A stretch of DNA of 64,000 nucleotides, from NCBI GenBank assembly GCA_002189035.1, contig NEEC01000072.1, positions 18,501 to 82,500 on the forward strand, written 5' to 3'. The stretch is from Utricularia gibba. Taxonomy: Eukaryota > Streptophyta > Magnoliopsida > Lamiales > Lentibulariaceae. Position numbers and translations under genes: made by a program. The notes beneath the pieces are model-generated. The model was given only the letters and a program-made list of their open reading frames with translations. It was not told the origin of the DNA and did not search any database. Positions 35,214 through 48,600 of the stretch are shown here, piece by piece (position 1 is the stretch's first letter; each line of letters begins with the position of its first letter).

Positions 35214-37385
35214 CATGACATCCTAACTACATCAAATGCGTTACGATTTTCGTCGAGTGCGACCCGATTGGGCTTAGTAGCCAGACCGAATCTCGGGCCG
35301 GACAAAGCTCCCAACGACAGCACCCGCCTTTAAATGGCAAGCTGTTGCTTGAAAAACCATGTGGGCAGCCGCCGACAACCCAACGTTAATAAATGCATCA
35401 CTTCTTTTGCCGGGCTACAGCTGACTATGGGCTCAAGCCCGACCGAATCCGGCCGATCGGTGACCCACAAAAGCGCCTTGTCAAGTGTAAAGCATGCTGT
35501 TGAAAAAACCATTTGGGGTGGTCATGAGATCCTAACTTCAATAAAGGTGTCACGATTTTCGTCGAATGGGATCGGATTGTGCTGTGAAGTCAGACCGAAC
35601 CTTGGGTCACGAAGTTCCCAACAACAGCACCGCCAAAAAACGACAACTTTTCCTTCAAAAAGCATGTAGGCAGCCACCGAAAACCCAACGTTAATAAATG
35701 CATCACTTCTTTGGCCGGGCTACAAATGACTATGGGCCAGAGCGCGACTCGACCATTTGCTCGATACTGGAGCCCGCCTAGAGCGCCTCCTCAAATATAA
35801 ATCAGGTTGTTGAGAAAACCATTTGGGGTTCTCATGACATCCTAACTAAAGCAATGCATACGATTTCGTCGAGTACGACCCGATTGGGCTTAGTAGCCAG
35901 ACCGAATCTCGGGCCCTGACAAAGCTCCCAACTACAGCACCCACTTAAAACGGCAAGCTGTTGCTTGAAAACCATTTAGGCAGCCGCCGAAACCCAACGT
36001 TGATAAATGCATCACTTATTTTCCGGGCACAACTGACTATGGCCTGAGCCCGACCCGACCTCTGGCCCAATCCTGAAACCCCCAAGAGCGCCTTCTCAAA
36101 TATATAGCAGAGTGTTGAGAAAACCAATTGGGGTTCTCATGACATCCTAACTACAACAAATGCGTTACGATTTTCGTCGAGTGCGACCCGATTGGGCTTA
36201 GTAGCCAGACCGAATCTCGGGCCGGACAAAGCTCCCAACGACAGCACCCGCCTTAAATGGCAAGCTGTTGCTTGAAAAACCATGTGGGCAGCCGCCGACA
36301 ACCCAACGTTAATAAATGCATCACTTCTTTTGCCGGGCTACAGCTGACTTTGGGCTCAAGACCGACCCGAATCCGGCCCGATCTCGGTGACCCACAAAAG
36401 CGCCTTGTCAAGTGTAAAGCATGCTGTTGAAAAAACCATTTGGGGTGGTCATGAGATCCTAACTTCAATAAAGGTATCACGATTTTCGTCGAATGGGAAA
36501 GATTGTGCTGTGAAGTCAGACCAAACCTTGGGTCCTCACAAAGTTCCCAACAACAGCACCCGCCAAAAAACGACAACTTTTCTTCAAAAAGCATGTAGGC
36601 AGCCACCGAAAACCCAACGTTAATAAATGCATCACTTCTTTGGCCGGGCTACAAATGACTATGGGCCAGAGCGCGACTCGACCATTTGCTCGATACTGGT
36701 GCCCGCCTAGAGCGCCTCCTCAAATATAAATCAGGTTGTTGAGAAAACCATTTGGGGTGCTCATGACATCCTAACTTCAGCAAATGCATCACGATTTTCA
36801 TCGAGTAGCACCCGATTGGGCTCAGAAGCCAGACCGAACCTTGGGCCCTAACAAAGCTGCCAACGACAGCACTCGCCTTAAAACGGCAAGCTATTGCTTG
36901 AAAAACCATTTGGGCAGCCGCCGAAAACCCATCGTTGATAAATGCATCACTTATTTTCCGGGCTACAACTGACTATGGGCCTGAGCCGACCCGACCTCTG
37001 GCCCAATCCCGAAACCCCGAAGAGCGCCTTCTCAAATATATAGCAGAGTGTTGAGAAAACCCATTGGGGTTCTCATGACATCCTAACTAAAGCAAATGCA
37101 TTACGATTTCGTCGAGTACGACGCGATTGGGCTTAGTAGCCAGACCGAATCTCGGGCCCTGACAAAGCTCCCAACTACAGCACCCACCTTAAAACGGCAA
37201 GCTGTTGCTTGAAAAACCATTTAGGCAGCCGCCGAAAACCCATCGTTGATAAATGCATCACTTATTTTCCGGGCTACAACTGACTATTGGCCTGAGCCCG
37301 ACCCGACCTCTGGCCCAATCCCGAAACCCCCAAGAGCGCCTTCTGAAATATAAAGTAGAGTGTTGAGAAAACCCATTGGGGATCT
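35214..37385 (+). repeat. 7-dimer HOR, copy 2 (~2,172 bp)
   Basis: Same 7-dimer order, with the private A1 variant cagaagccag near 36,824 and catttgggcagcc near 36,908, both 2,172 bp from copy 1. This supports direct duplication of the whole 7-dimer unit. Small deletions are also present near 35,460 and 35,610. Confidence 0.8.
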
Positions 37386-37694
37386 CATGACATCCTAACT
37401 AAAGCAAATGCATTACGATTTCGTCGAGTGACCCGATTGGGCTTAGTAGCCAGACCGAATCTCGGGCCTGACAAAGCTCCCAACTACAGCACCCACCTGA
37501 AAACGGCAAGCTGTTGCTTGAAAAACCATTTGGCAGCCGCCGACAACCCAACGTTGATAAATGCATCACTTCTTTTGCCGGGCTACAGCTGACTATGGGC
37601 TCAAGCCCGAACCGAATCCGGCCCGATCTCGGTGACCCACAAAAGCGCCTTGTCAAGTGTAAAGCATGCTGTTGAAAAAACCATTTGGGGTGGT
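37386..37694 (+). repeat. Bridging dimer, A2 joined to a B1/B2-type monomer
   Basis: An A2 half (aagcaaatgcattacg, preceded by ggggatctcatg) is followed by a B half starting like B1 (ccatttggcagcc, acgttgataaat) but continuing as B2 (cttcttttgccgggc, cagctgactatgggctcaag). It links the 7-dimer and 9-dimer domains and is a likely recombination joint. Confidence 0.65.
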
Positions 37695-40439
37695 CATGAG
37701 ATCCTAACTTCAATAAAGGTGTCACGATTTTCGTCGAATGGGATCGGATTGTGCTGTGAAGTCAGACCGAACCTTGGGTCCGGACGAAGTTCCCAACAAC
37801 AGCACCCGCCAAAAAACGACAACTTTTCCTTCAAAAAGCATGTAGGCAGCCACCGAAAACCCAACGTTAATAAATGCATCACTTTTTTGGCCGGGCTACA
37901 AATGACTATGGGCCAGAGCGCGACCCGACCATTTGCTCGATACTGGTGCCGCCTAGAGCGCCTCCTCAAATATAAATCAGGTTGTTAAGAAAACCATTTG
38001 GGGTGCTCATGACATCCTAACTTCAGCAAATGCATCACGATTTTCATCGAGTAGCACCCGATTGGGCTCAGGAGCCAGACCGAACTTGGGCCCTAACAAA
38101 GCTGCCAACGACAGCACTCGCGTTAAAACGGCAAGCTATTGCTTGAAAAACCATTTAGGCAGCCGCCGAAAACCCATCGTTGATAAATGCATCACTTATT
38201 TTCCGGGCTACAACTGACTATTGGCCTGAGCCCGACCCGACCTCTGGCCCAATCCCGAAACCCCCAAGAGCGCCTTCTGAAATATAAAGTAGAGTGTTGA
38301 GAAAACCCATTGGGGTTCTCATGACATCCTAACTACATCAAATGCGTTACGATTTTCGTCGAGTGCGACCCGATTGGGCTTAGTAGCCAGACCGAATCTC
38401 GGGCCGGACAAAGCTCCCAACGACAGCACCCGCCTTTAAATGGCAAGCTGTTGCTTGAAAAACCATGTGGGCAGCCGCCGACAACCCAACGTTAATAAAT
38501 GCATCACTTCTTTTGCCGGGCTACAGCTGACTATGGGCTCAAGCCCGACCCGAATCCGGCCCGATCTCGGTGACCCACAAAAGCGCCTTGTCAAGTGTAA
38601 AGCATGCTGTTGAAAAAACCATTTGGGGTGGTCATGAGATCCTAACCTCAATAAAGGTGTCACGATTTTCGTCGAATGGGATCGGATTGTGCTGTGAAGT
38701 CAGACCGAACCTTGGGTCCGGACGAAGTTCCCAACAACAGCACCCGCAAAAAACGACAACTTTTCCTCGAAAAAACCATGTGGGCAGCCGCCGACAACCC
38801 AACGTTAATAAATGCATCACTTTTTTGGCCGGGCTAAATGACTATGGGCAAGAGCGCGACTCGACCATTTGCTCGATACTGGTGCCGCCTAGAGCGCCTC
38901 CTCAAATATAAATCAGGTTGTTGAGAAAACCATTTGGGGTTCTCATGACATCCTACTAAAGCAAATGCATTACGATTTCGTCGAGTACGACCCGATTGGG
39001 CTTAGTAGCCAGACCGAATCTCGGGCCTGACAAAGCTCCCAACTACAGCACCCACCTTAAAACGGCAAGCTATTGCTTGAAAAACCATTTCGGCAGCCGC
39101 CGAAAACGCATCGTTGATAAATGCATCACTTATTTTCCGGGCTACAACTGACTATGGGCCTGAGCCCGACCCGACCTCTGGCCCAATCCCGAAACCCTCC
39201 GAGAGCGCCTTCTCAAATATATAGCAGAGTGTTGAGAAAACCAATTGGGGTTCTCATGACATCCTAACTACAACAAATGCATTACGATTTCGTCGAGTGC
39301 GACCCGATTGGGTTTAGTAGCCAGACCGAATCTCGGGCCCGGACAAAGCTCCCAGCGACAGCACCCGCCATTAAATGGCAAGCTGTTGCTTGAAAACCAT
39401 GTGGGCAGCCGCGACAACCCAACGTTAATAAATGCATCACTTCTTTTGCCGGGCTACAGCTGACTTTGGGCTCAAGACTGACCCGAATCCGGCCCGATCT
39501 CGGTGACCCACAAAAGCGCCCTCTCAAGTGTAAAGCATGCTGTTGAAAAAACCATTTGGGGTGGTCATGAGATCCTAACTTCAATAAAGGCATCACGATT
39601 TACGTCGAATGGGACCCGATTGTGCTGTGAAGTCAAACCGAATCTTGGGTTCGGACGAAGTTACCAACAACAGCACCCGCCAATAAACGACAACATTTCC
39701 TTCAAAAAGCATGTAGGCAGCCACCGAAAACCCAACGTTAATAAATGCATCACTTCTTTGGCCGGGCTACAAATGACTATGGGCCAGAGCGCGACTCGAC
39801 CATTTGGGGTTCACATGACATCCTAACTTCAGCAAATGCATCACGATTTTCATCGAGTAGCACCCGAATGGGCTCTGGAGCCAGACTGAACCTTGGGCCC
39901 TAACAAAGCTGCCAACTACAGCACTCGCCTTAAAACGGCAAGCTGTTGCTTGAAAAACCATTTAGGCAGCCGCCGAAAACCCATCGTTGATAAATGCATC
40001 ACTTATTTTCCGGGCTACAACTGACTATTGGCCTGAGCCCGACCCGACCTCTGGCCCAATCCCGAAACCCCCAAGAGCGCCTTCTGAAATATAAAGTAGA
40101 GTGTTGAGAAAACCCATTGGGGTTCTCATGACATCCTAACTACATCAAATGCGTTACGATTTTCGTCGAGTGCGACCCGATTGGGCTTAGTAGCCAGACC
40201 GAATCTCGGGCCGGACAAAGCTCCCAACGACAGCACCCGCCTTTAAATGGCAAGCTGTTGCTTGAAAAACCATGTGGGCAGCCGCCGACAACCCAACGTT
40301 AATAAATGCATCACTTCTTTTGCCGGGCTACAGCTGACTATGGGCTCAAGCCCGACCCGAATCCGGCCCGATCTCGGTGACCCACAAAAGCGCCTTGTCA
40401 AGTGTAAAGCATGCTGTTGAAAAAACCATTTGGGGTGGT
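37695..40439 (+). repeat. 9-dimer HOR, copy 1 (~2,745 bp)
   Basis: Order A4B3 A1B1 A3B2 A4B3 A2B1 A3B2, A4 with a B3-A1 fusion then B1, A3B2. The first A4 types carry ggtgtcacg and gggatcgg variants. The later A4 carries ggcatcacgatttacg and gggacccg. The B3-A1 fusion at ~39,798-39,819 is a 66-bp deletion present in every copy of this HOR. Confidence 0.8.
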
Positions 40440-43190
40440 CATGAGATCCTAACCTCAATAAAGGTGTCACGATTTTCGTCGAATGGGATCGGATTGTGCT
40501 GTGAAGTCAGACCGAACCTTGGGTCCGGACGAAGTTCCCAACAACAGCACCCGCAAAAAAACGACAACTTTTCCTCGAAAAAAGCATGTAGGCAGCCACC
40601 GAAAACCCAACGTTAATAAATGCATCACTTTTTTGGCCGGGCTACAAATGACTATGGGCCAGAGCGCGACTCGACCATTTGCTCGATACTAGTGCCAGCC
40701 TAGAGCGCCTCCTCAAATATAAATCAGGTTGTTGAGAAACCATTTGGGGTGCTCATGACATCCTAACTTCAAAAATGCATCACGATTTTCATCGAGTAGC
40801 ACCCGATTGGGCTCAGGAGCCAGACCGAACCTTGGGCCCTTACAAAGCTGCCAACGACAGCACCCGCCTTAAAATGGCAAGCTATTGCTTGAAAAACCAT
40901 TCAGGCAGCCGCCGAAAACCCAACGTTGATAAATGCATCACTTATTTTCCGGGCTACAACTGACTATGGGCCATAGCCCGACCCGACCTCTGGCCCAATC
41001 CCGAAACCCCCAAGAGCGCCTTCTGAAATATAAAGTAGAGTGTTGAGAAAACCCATTGGGGTCTCATGACATCCTAACTAAAGCAAATGCATTACGATTT
41101 CGTCGAGTACGACCCGATTGGGCTTAGTAGCCAGACCGAATCTCGGGCCCTGACAAAGCTCCCAACTACAGCACCCACCTTAAAACGGCAAGCTGTTGCT
41201 TGAAAAACCATTTAGGCAGCCGCCGAAAACCCAACGTTGATAAATGCATCACTTATTTTCCGGGCTACAACTGACTATGGGCTCAAGCCCGACCCGAATC
41301 CGGCCCGATCTCGGTGACCCACAAAAGCGCCTTGTCAAGTGTAAAGCATGCTGTTGAAAAAACCATTTGGGGTGGTCATGAGATCCTAACCTCAATAAAG
41401 GTGTCACGATTTTCGTCGAATGGGATCGGATTGTGCTGTGAAGTCAGACCGAACCTTGGGTCCGGACGAAGTTCCCAACAACAGCACCCGCAAAAAAACG
41501 ACAACTTTTCCTCGAAAAAACCATGTGGGCAGCCGCCGAAACCCAACGTTAATAAATGCATCACTTTTTTGGCCGGGCTAGAAATGACTATGGGCAAGAG
41601 CGCGACTCGACCATTTGCTCGATACTGGTGCCCGCCTAGAGCGCCTCCTCAAATATAAATCAGGTTGTTGAGAAAACCATTTGGGGTTCTCATGACATCC
41701 TACCTAAAGCAAATGCATTACGATTTCGTCGAGTACGACCCGATTGGGCTTAGTAGCCAGACCGAATCTCGGGCTCTGACAAAGCTCCCAACTACAGCAC
41801 CCCTTAAAACGGCAAGCTATTGCTTGAAAAACCATTTCGGCAGCCGCCGAAAACGCATCGTTGATAAATGCATCACTTATTTTCCGGGCTACAACTGACT
41901 ATGGGCCTGAGCCCGACCCGACCTCTGGCCCAATCCCGAAACCCTCCGAGAGCGCCTTCTCAAATATATAGCAGAGTGTTGAGAAAACCAATTGGGGTTC
42001 TCATGACATCCTAACTACAACAAATGCATTACGATTTACGTCGAGTGCGACCCGATTGGGTTTAGTAGCCAGACCGAATCTCGGGCCCGGACAAAGCTCC
42101 CAGCGACAGCACCCGCCATTAAATGGCAAGCTGTTGCTTGAAACACCATGTGGGCAGCCGCCGACAACCCAACGTTAATAAATGCATCACTTCTTTTGCC
42201 GGGCTACAGCTGACTTTGGGCTCAAGACTGACCCGAATCCGGCCCGATCTCGGTGACCCACAAAAGCGCCCTCTCAAGTGTAAAGCATGCTGTTGAAAAA
42301 ACCATTTGGGGTGGTCATGAGATCCTAACTTCAATAAAGGCATCACGATTTACGTCGAATGGGACCCGATTGTGCTGTGAAGTCAAACCGAATCTTGGGT
42401 TCGGACGAAGTTACCAACAACAGCACCCGCCAATAAACGACAACATTTCCTTCAAAAAGCATGTAGGCAGCCACCGAAAACCCAACGTTAATAAATGCAT
42501 CACTTCTTTGGCCGGGCTACAAATGACTATGGGCCAGAGCGCGACTCGACCATTTGGGGTTCACATGACATCCTAACTTCAGCAAATGCATCACGATTTT
42601 CATCGAGTAGCACCCGAATGGGCTCTGGAGCCAGACTGAACCTTGGGCCCTAACAAAGCTGCCAACTACAGCACTCGCCTTAAAACGGCAAGCTGTTGCT
42701 TGAAAAACCATTTAGGCAGCCGCCGAAAACCCATCGTTGATAAATGCATCACTTATTTTCCGGGCTACAACTGACTATTGGCCTGAGCCCGACCCGACCT
42801 CTGGCCCAATCCCGAAACCCCCCAAGAGCGCCTTCTGAAATATAAAGTAGAGTGTTGAGAAAACCCATTGGGGTTCTCATGACATCCTAACTACATCAAA
42901 TGCGTTACGATTTTCGTCGAGTGCGACCCGATTGGGCTTAGTAGCCAGACCGAATCTCGGGCCGGACAAAGCTCCCAACGACAGCACCCGCCTTTAAATG
43001 GCAAGCTGTTGCTTGAAAAACCATGTGGGCAGCCGCCGACAACCCAACGTTAATAAATGCATCACTTCTTTTGCCGGGCTACAGCTGACTATGGGCTCAA
43101 GCCCGACCCGAATCCGGCCCGATCTCGGTGACCCACAAAAGCGCCTTGTCAAGTGTAAAGCATGCTGTTGAAAAAACCATTTGGGGTGGT
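40440..43190 (+). repeat. 9-dimer HOR, copy 2 (~2,751 bp)
   Basis: Like copy 1, except that the third dimer is A2 followed by a B1/B2 chimera (switch in gactatgggc near 41,275) instead of A3B2. The same 66-bp B3-A1 deletion lies near 42,551. The A1 at ~40,754 carries the cttcaaaaatgc variant. Confidence 0.8.
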
Positions 43191-45616
43191 CATGAGATCC
43201 TAACTCAATAAAGGTGTCACGATTTTCGTCGAATGGGATCGGATTGTGCTGTGAAGTCAGACCGAACCTTGGGTCCGGACGAAGTTCCCAACAACAGCAC
43301 CCGCAAAAAAACGACAACTTTTCCTCGAAAAAGCATGTAGGCAGCCACCGAAAACCCAACGTTAATAATGCATCACTTTTTTGGCCGGGCTACAAATGAC
43401 TATGGGCCAGAGCGCGACTCGACCATTTGCTCGATACTAGTGCCAGCCTAGAGCGCCTCCTCAAATATAAATCAGGTTGTTGAGAAAACCATTTGGGGTG
43501 CTCATGACATCCTAACTTCAAAAAATGCATCACGATTTTCATCGAGTAGCACCCGATTGGGCTCAGGAGCCAGACCGAACCTTGGGCCCTTACAAAGCTG
43601 CCAACGACAGCACCCGCCTTAAAATGGCAAGCTATTGCTTGAAAAACCATTCAGGCAGCCGCCGAAAACCCAACGTTAATAAATGCATCACTTATTTTCC
43701 GGGCTACAACTGACTATGGGCCATAGCCCGACCCGACCTCTGGCCCAATCCCGAAACCCCCAAGAGCGCCTTCTGAAATATAAAGTAGAGTGTTGAGAAA
43801 ACCCATTGGGGATCTCATGACATCCTAACTAAAGCAAATGCATTACGATTTCGTCGAGTACGACCCGATTGGGCTTAGTAGCCAGACCGAATCTCGGGCC
43901 CTGACAAAGCTCCCAACTACAGCACCCACCTTAAAACGGCAAGCTGTTGCTTGAAAAACCATTTAGGCAGCCGCCGAAAACCCAACGTTGATAAATGCAT
44001 CACTTATTTTCCGGGCTACAACTGACTATGGGCTCAAGCCCGACCCGAATCCGGCCCGATCTCGGTGACCCACAAAAGCGCCTTGTCAAGTGTAAAGCAT
44101 GCTGTTGAAAAAACCATTTGGGGTGGTCATGAGATCCTAACTCAATAAAGGTGTCACGATTTTCGTCGAATGGGATCGGATTGTGCTGTGAAGTCAGACC
44201 GAACCTTGGGTCCGGACGAAGTTCCCAACAACAGCACCCGCAAAAAACGACAACTTTTCCTCGAAAAAACCATGTAGGCAGCCACCGAAAACCCAACGTT
44301 AATAAATGCATCACTTTTTTGGCCGGGCTACAAATGACTATGGGCCAGAGCGCGACCGACCATTTGCTCGATACTGGTGCCCGCCTAGAGCGCCTCCTCA
44401 AATATAAATCAGGTTGTTAAGAAAACCATTTGGGGTGCTCATGACATCCTACTAAAGCAAATGCATTACGATTTCGTCGAGTACGACCCGATTGGGCTTA
44501 GTAGCCAGACCGAATCTCGGGCCCTGACAAAGCTCCCAACTACAGCACCCACCTTAAAACGGCAAGCTATTGCTTGAAAAACCATTTAGGCAGCCGCCGA
44601 AAACCATCGTTGATAAATGCATCACTTATTTTCCGGGCTACAACTGACTATGGGCCTGAGCCCGACCCGACCTCTGGCCCAATCCCGAAACCCTCCGAGA
44701 GCGCCTTCTCAAATATATAGCAGAGTGTTGAGAAAACCAATTGGGGTTCTCATGACATCCTAACTACAACAAATGCATTACGATTTACGTCGAGTGCGAC
44801 CCGATTGGGTTTAGTAGCCAGACCGAATCTCGGGCCCGGACAAAGCTCCCAGCGACAGCACCCGCCTTAAATGGCAAGCTGTTGCTTGAAAAACCATGTG
44901 GGCAGCCGCCGACAACCCAACGTTAATAAATGCATCACTTCTTTTGCCGGGCTACAGCTGACTTTGGGCTCAAGACCGACCCGAATCCGGCCCGATCTCG
45001 GTGACCCACAAAAGCGCCCTCTCAAGTGTAAAGCATGCTGTTGAAAAAACCATTTGGGGTGGTCATGAGATCCTAACTTCAATAAAGGCATCACGATTTA
45101 CGTCGAATGGGACCGATTGTGCTGTGAAGTCAAACCGAATCTTGGGTTCGGACGAAGTTACCAACAACAGCACCCGCCAAAAAACGACAACTTTTCCTTC
45201 AAAAAGCATGTAGGCAGCCACCGAAAACCCAACGTTAATAAATGCATCACTTCTTTGGCCGGGCTACAAATGACTATGGGCCAGAGCGCGACTCGACCAT
45301 TTGGGGTTCACATGACATCCTAACTTCAGCAAATGCATCACGATTTTCATCGAGTAGCACCCGAATGGGCTCTGGAGCCAGACTGAACCTTGGGCCTAAC
45401 AAAGCTGCCAACTACAGCACCGCCTTAAAACGGCAAGCTATTGCTTGAAAAACCATTTAGGCAGCCGCCGAAAACCATCGTTGATAAATGCATCACTTAT
45501 TTTCCGGGCTACAACTGACTATGGGTGAGCCCGACCCGACCTCTGGCCCAATCCCGAAACCCCCGAGAGCGCCTTCTCAAATATATAGCAGAGTGTTGAG
45601 AAAACCCATTGGGGTT
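43191..45616 (+). repeat. 9-dimer HOR, copy 3, truncated at its right end
   Basis: Follows copy 2 through A4B3 A1B1 A2-B1/B2 A4B3 A2B1 A3B2 and the 66-bp B3-A1 fusion near 45,300. It then ends after B1 instead of continuing with A3B2. The next A half (45,617) starts as A2/A3 and switches to A4. Confidence 0.75.
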
Positions 45617-48600
45617 CTCATGACATCCTAACTTCAATAAAGGCATCACGATTTACGTCGAATGGGACCCGATTGTGCTGTGAAGTCAAACCGAATCTTG
45701 GGTTCGGACGAAGTTCCAAAACAACACCCGCCAAAAACGACAACTTTTCCTTCAAAAAGCATGTAGGCAGCCACCGAAAACCCAACGTTAATAAATGCAT
45801 CACTTCTTTGGCCGGGCTACAAATGACTATGGGCCAGAGCGCGACTCGACCATTTTCTCGATACTGGTGCCCGCTTAGAGCGCCTCCTCAAATATAAATC
45901 AGGTTTTTGAGAAAACCATTTGGGTTCTCATGACATCCTAACTTCAGCAAATGCATCACGATTTTCATCGAGTAGCACCCGATTGGGCTCTGGAGCCAGA
46001 CCGAACCTTGGGCCCTAACAAAGCTGCCAACGACAGCACTCGCCTTAAAACGGCAAGCTATTGCTTGAAAAACCATTTAGGCAGCCGCCGAAAACCATCG
46101 TTGATAAATGCATCACTTATTTTCCGGGCTACAACTGACTATGGGCCTGAGCCCGACCCGACCTCTGGCCCAATCCCGAAACCCTCCGAGAGCGCCTTCT
46201 CAAATATATAGCAGAGTGTTGAGAAAACCAATTGGGGTTCTCATGACATCCTAACTACAGCAAATGCGTTACGATTTTCGTCGAGTGCGACCCGATTGGG
46301 CTTAGTAGCCAGACCGAATCTCGGGCCCGGACAAAGCTCCCACGACAGCACCCGCCATTAAATGGCAAGCTGTTGCTTGAAAAACCATGTGGGCAGCCGC
46401 CGACAACCCAACGTTAATAAATGCATCACTTCTTTTGCCGGGCTACAGCTGACTTTGGGCTCAAGACCGACCCGAATCCGGCCCGATCTCGGTGACCCAC
46501 AAAAGCGCCTCTCAAGTGTAAAGCATGCTGTTGAAAAAACCATTTGGGGTGGTCATGAGATCCTAACTTCAATAAAGGCATCACGATTTTCGTCGAATGG
46601 GACCCGATTGTGCTGTGAAGTCAAACCGAATCTTGGGTTCGGACGAAGTTCCAACAACAGCACCCGCCAAAAAACGACAACTTTTCCTTCAAAAAGCATG
46701 TAGGCAGCCACCGAAAACCCAACGTTAATAAATGCATCACTTCTTTGGCCGGGCTACAAATGACTATGGGCCAGAGCGCGACTCGACCATTTGCTCGATA
46801 CTGGTGCCCGCCTAGAGCGCCTCCTCAAATATAAATCAGGTTGTTGAGAAAACCATTTGGGGTTCTCATGACATCCTAACTTCAGCAAATGCATCACGAT
46901 TTTCATCGAGTAGCACCCAATGGGCTCAGGAGCCAGACCGAACCTTGGGCCCTAACAAAAGCTGCCAACGACAGCACCGCCTTAAAACGGCAAGCTATTG
47001 CTTGAAAAACCATTTAGGCAGCCGCCGAAAACCCGTCGTTGATAAATGCATCACTTATTTTCCGGGCTACAACTGACTATGGGCCTGAGCCCGACCCGAC
47101 CTCTGGCCCAATCCCGAAACCCTCCGAGAGCGCCTTCTCAAATATATAGCAGAGTGTTGAGAAAACCCATTGGGGTTCTCATGACATCCTAACTACAGCA
47201 AATGCGTTACGATTTTCGTCGAGTGCGACCCGATTGGGCTTAGTAGCCAGACCGAATCTCGGGCCGGACAAAGCTCCCAACGACAGCACCCGCCTTTAAA
47301 TGGCAAGCTGTTGCTTGAAAAACCATGTGGGCAGCCGCCGACAACCCAACGTTAATAAATGCATCACTTTTTTGGCCGGGCTACAAATGACTATGGGCCA
47401 GAGCGCGACTCGACCATTTGCTCGATACTGGTGCCCGCCTAGAGCGCCTCCTCAAATATAAATCAGGTTGTTGAGAAAACCATTTGGGGTGCTCATGACA
47501 TCCTAACTTCAGCAAATGCATCACGATTTTCATCGAGTAGCACCCGATTGGGCTTAGTAGCCAGACCGAATCTCGGGCCCTGACAAAGCTCCCAACTACA
47601 GCACCCACCTTAAAACGGCAAGCTGTTGCTTGAAAAACCATTTAGGCAGCCGCTGAAAACCCAACGTTGATAAATGCATCACTTATTTTCCGGGCCACAA
47701 CTGACTATGGGCCTGAGCCCGACCCGACCTCTGGCCCAATCCTGAAACCCCCAAGAGCGCCTTCTCAAATATATAGCAGAGTGTTGAGAAAACCAATTGG
47801 GTTCTCATGACATCCTAACTACAACAAATGCATTACGATTTTCGTCGAGTGCGACCGATTGGGCTTAGTAGCCAGACCGAATCTCGGGCCGGACAAAGCT
47901 CCCAGCGACAGCCCCCGCCTTTAAATGGCAAGCTGTTGCTTGAAAAACCATGTGGGCAGCCGCCGACAACCCAACGTTAATAAATGCATCACTTCTTTTG
48001 CCGGGCTACAGCTGACTTTGGGCTCAAGACCGACCCGAATCCGGCCCGATCTCGGTGACCCACAAAAGCGCCCTTCAAGTGTAAAGCATGCTGTTGAAAA
48101 AACCATTTGGGGTGGTCATGAGATCCTAACTTCAATAAAGGCATCACGATTTTCGTCGAATGGGACCCGATTGTGCTGTGAAGTCAAACCAAATCTTGGG
48201 TTCGGACGAAGTTCCAACAACAGCACCCGCCAAAAAACGACAACTTTTCCTTCAAAAAGCATGTAGGCAGCCACCGAAACCCAACGTTAATAAATGCATC
48301 ACTTCTTTGGCCGGGCTACAAATGACTATGGGCCAGAGCGCGACTCGACCATTTGCTCGATACTGGTGCCCGCCTAGAGCGCCTCCTCAAATATAAATCA
48401 GGTTGTTGAGAAAACCATTTGGGGTTCTCATGACATCCTAACTTCAGCAAATGCATCACGATTTTCATCGAGTAGCACCCGATGGGCTCAGGAGCCAGAC
48501 CGAACCTTGGGCCCTAACAAAGCTGCCAACGACAGCACCGCCTTAAAACGGCAAGCTATTGCTTGAAAAACCATTTAGGCAGCCGCCGAAAACCCATCGT

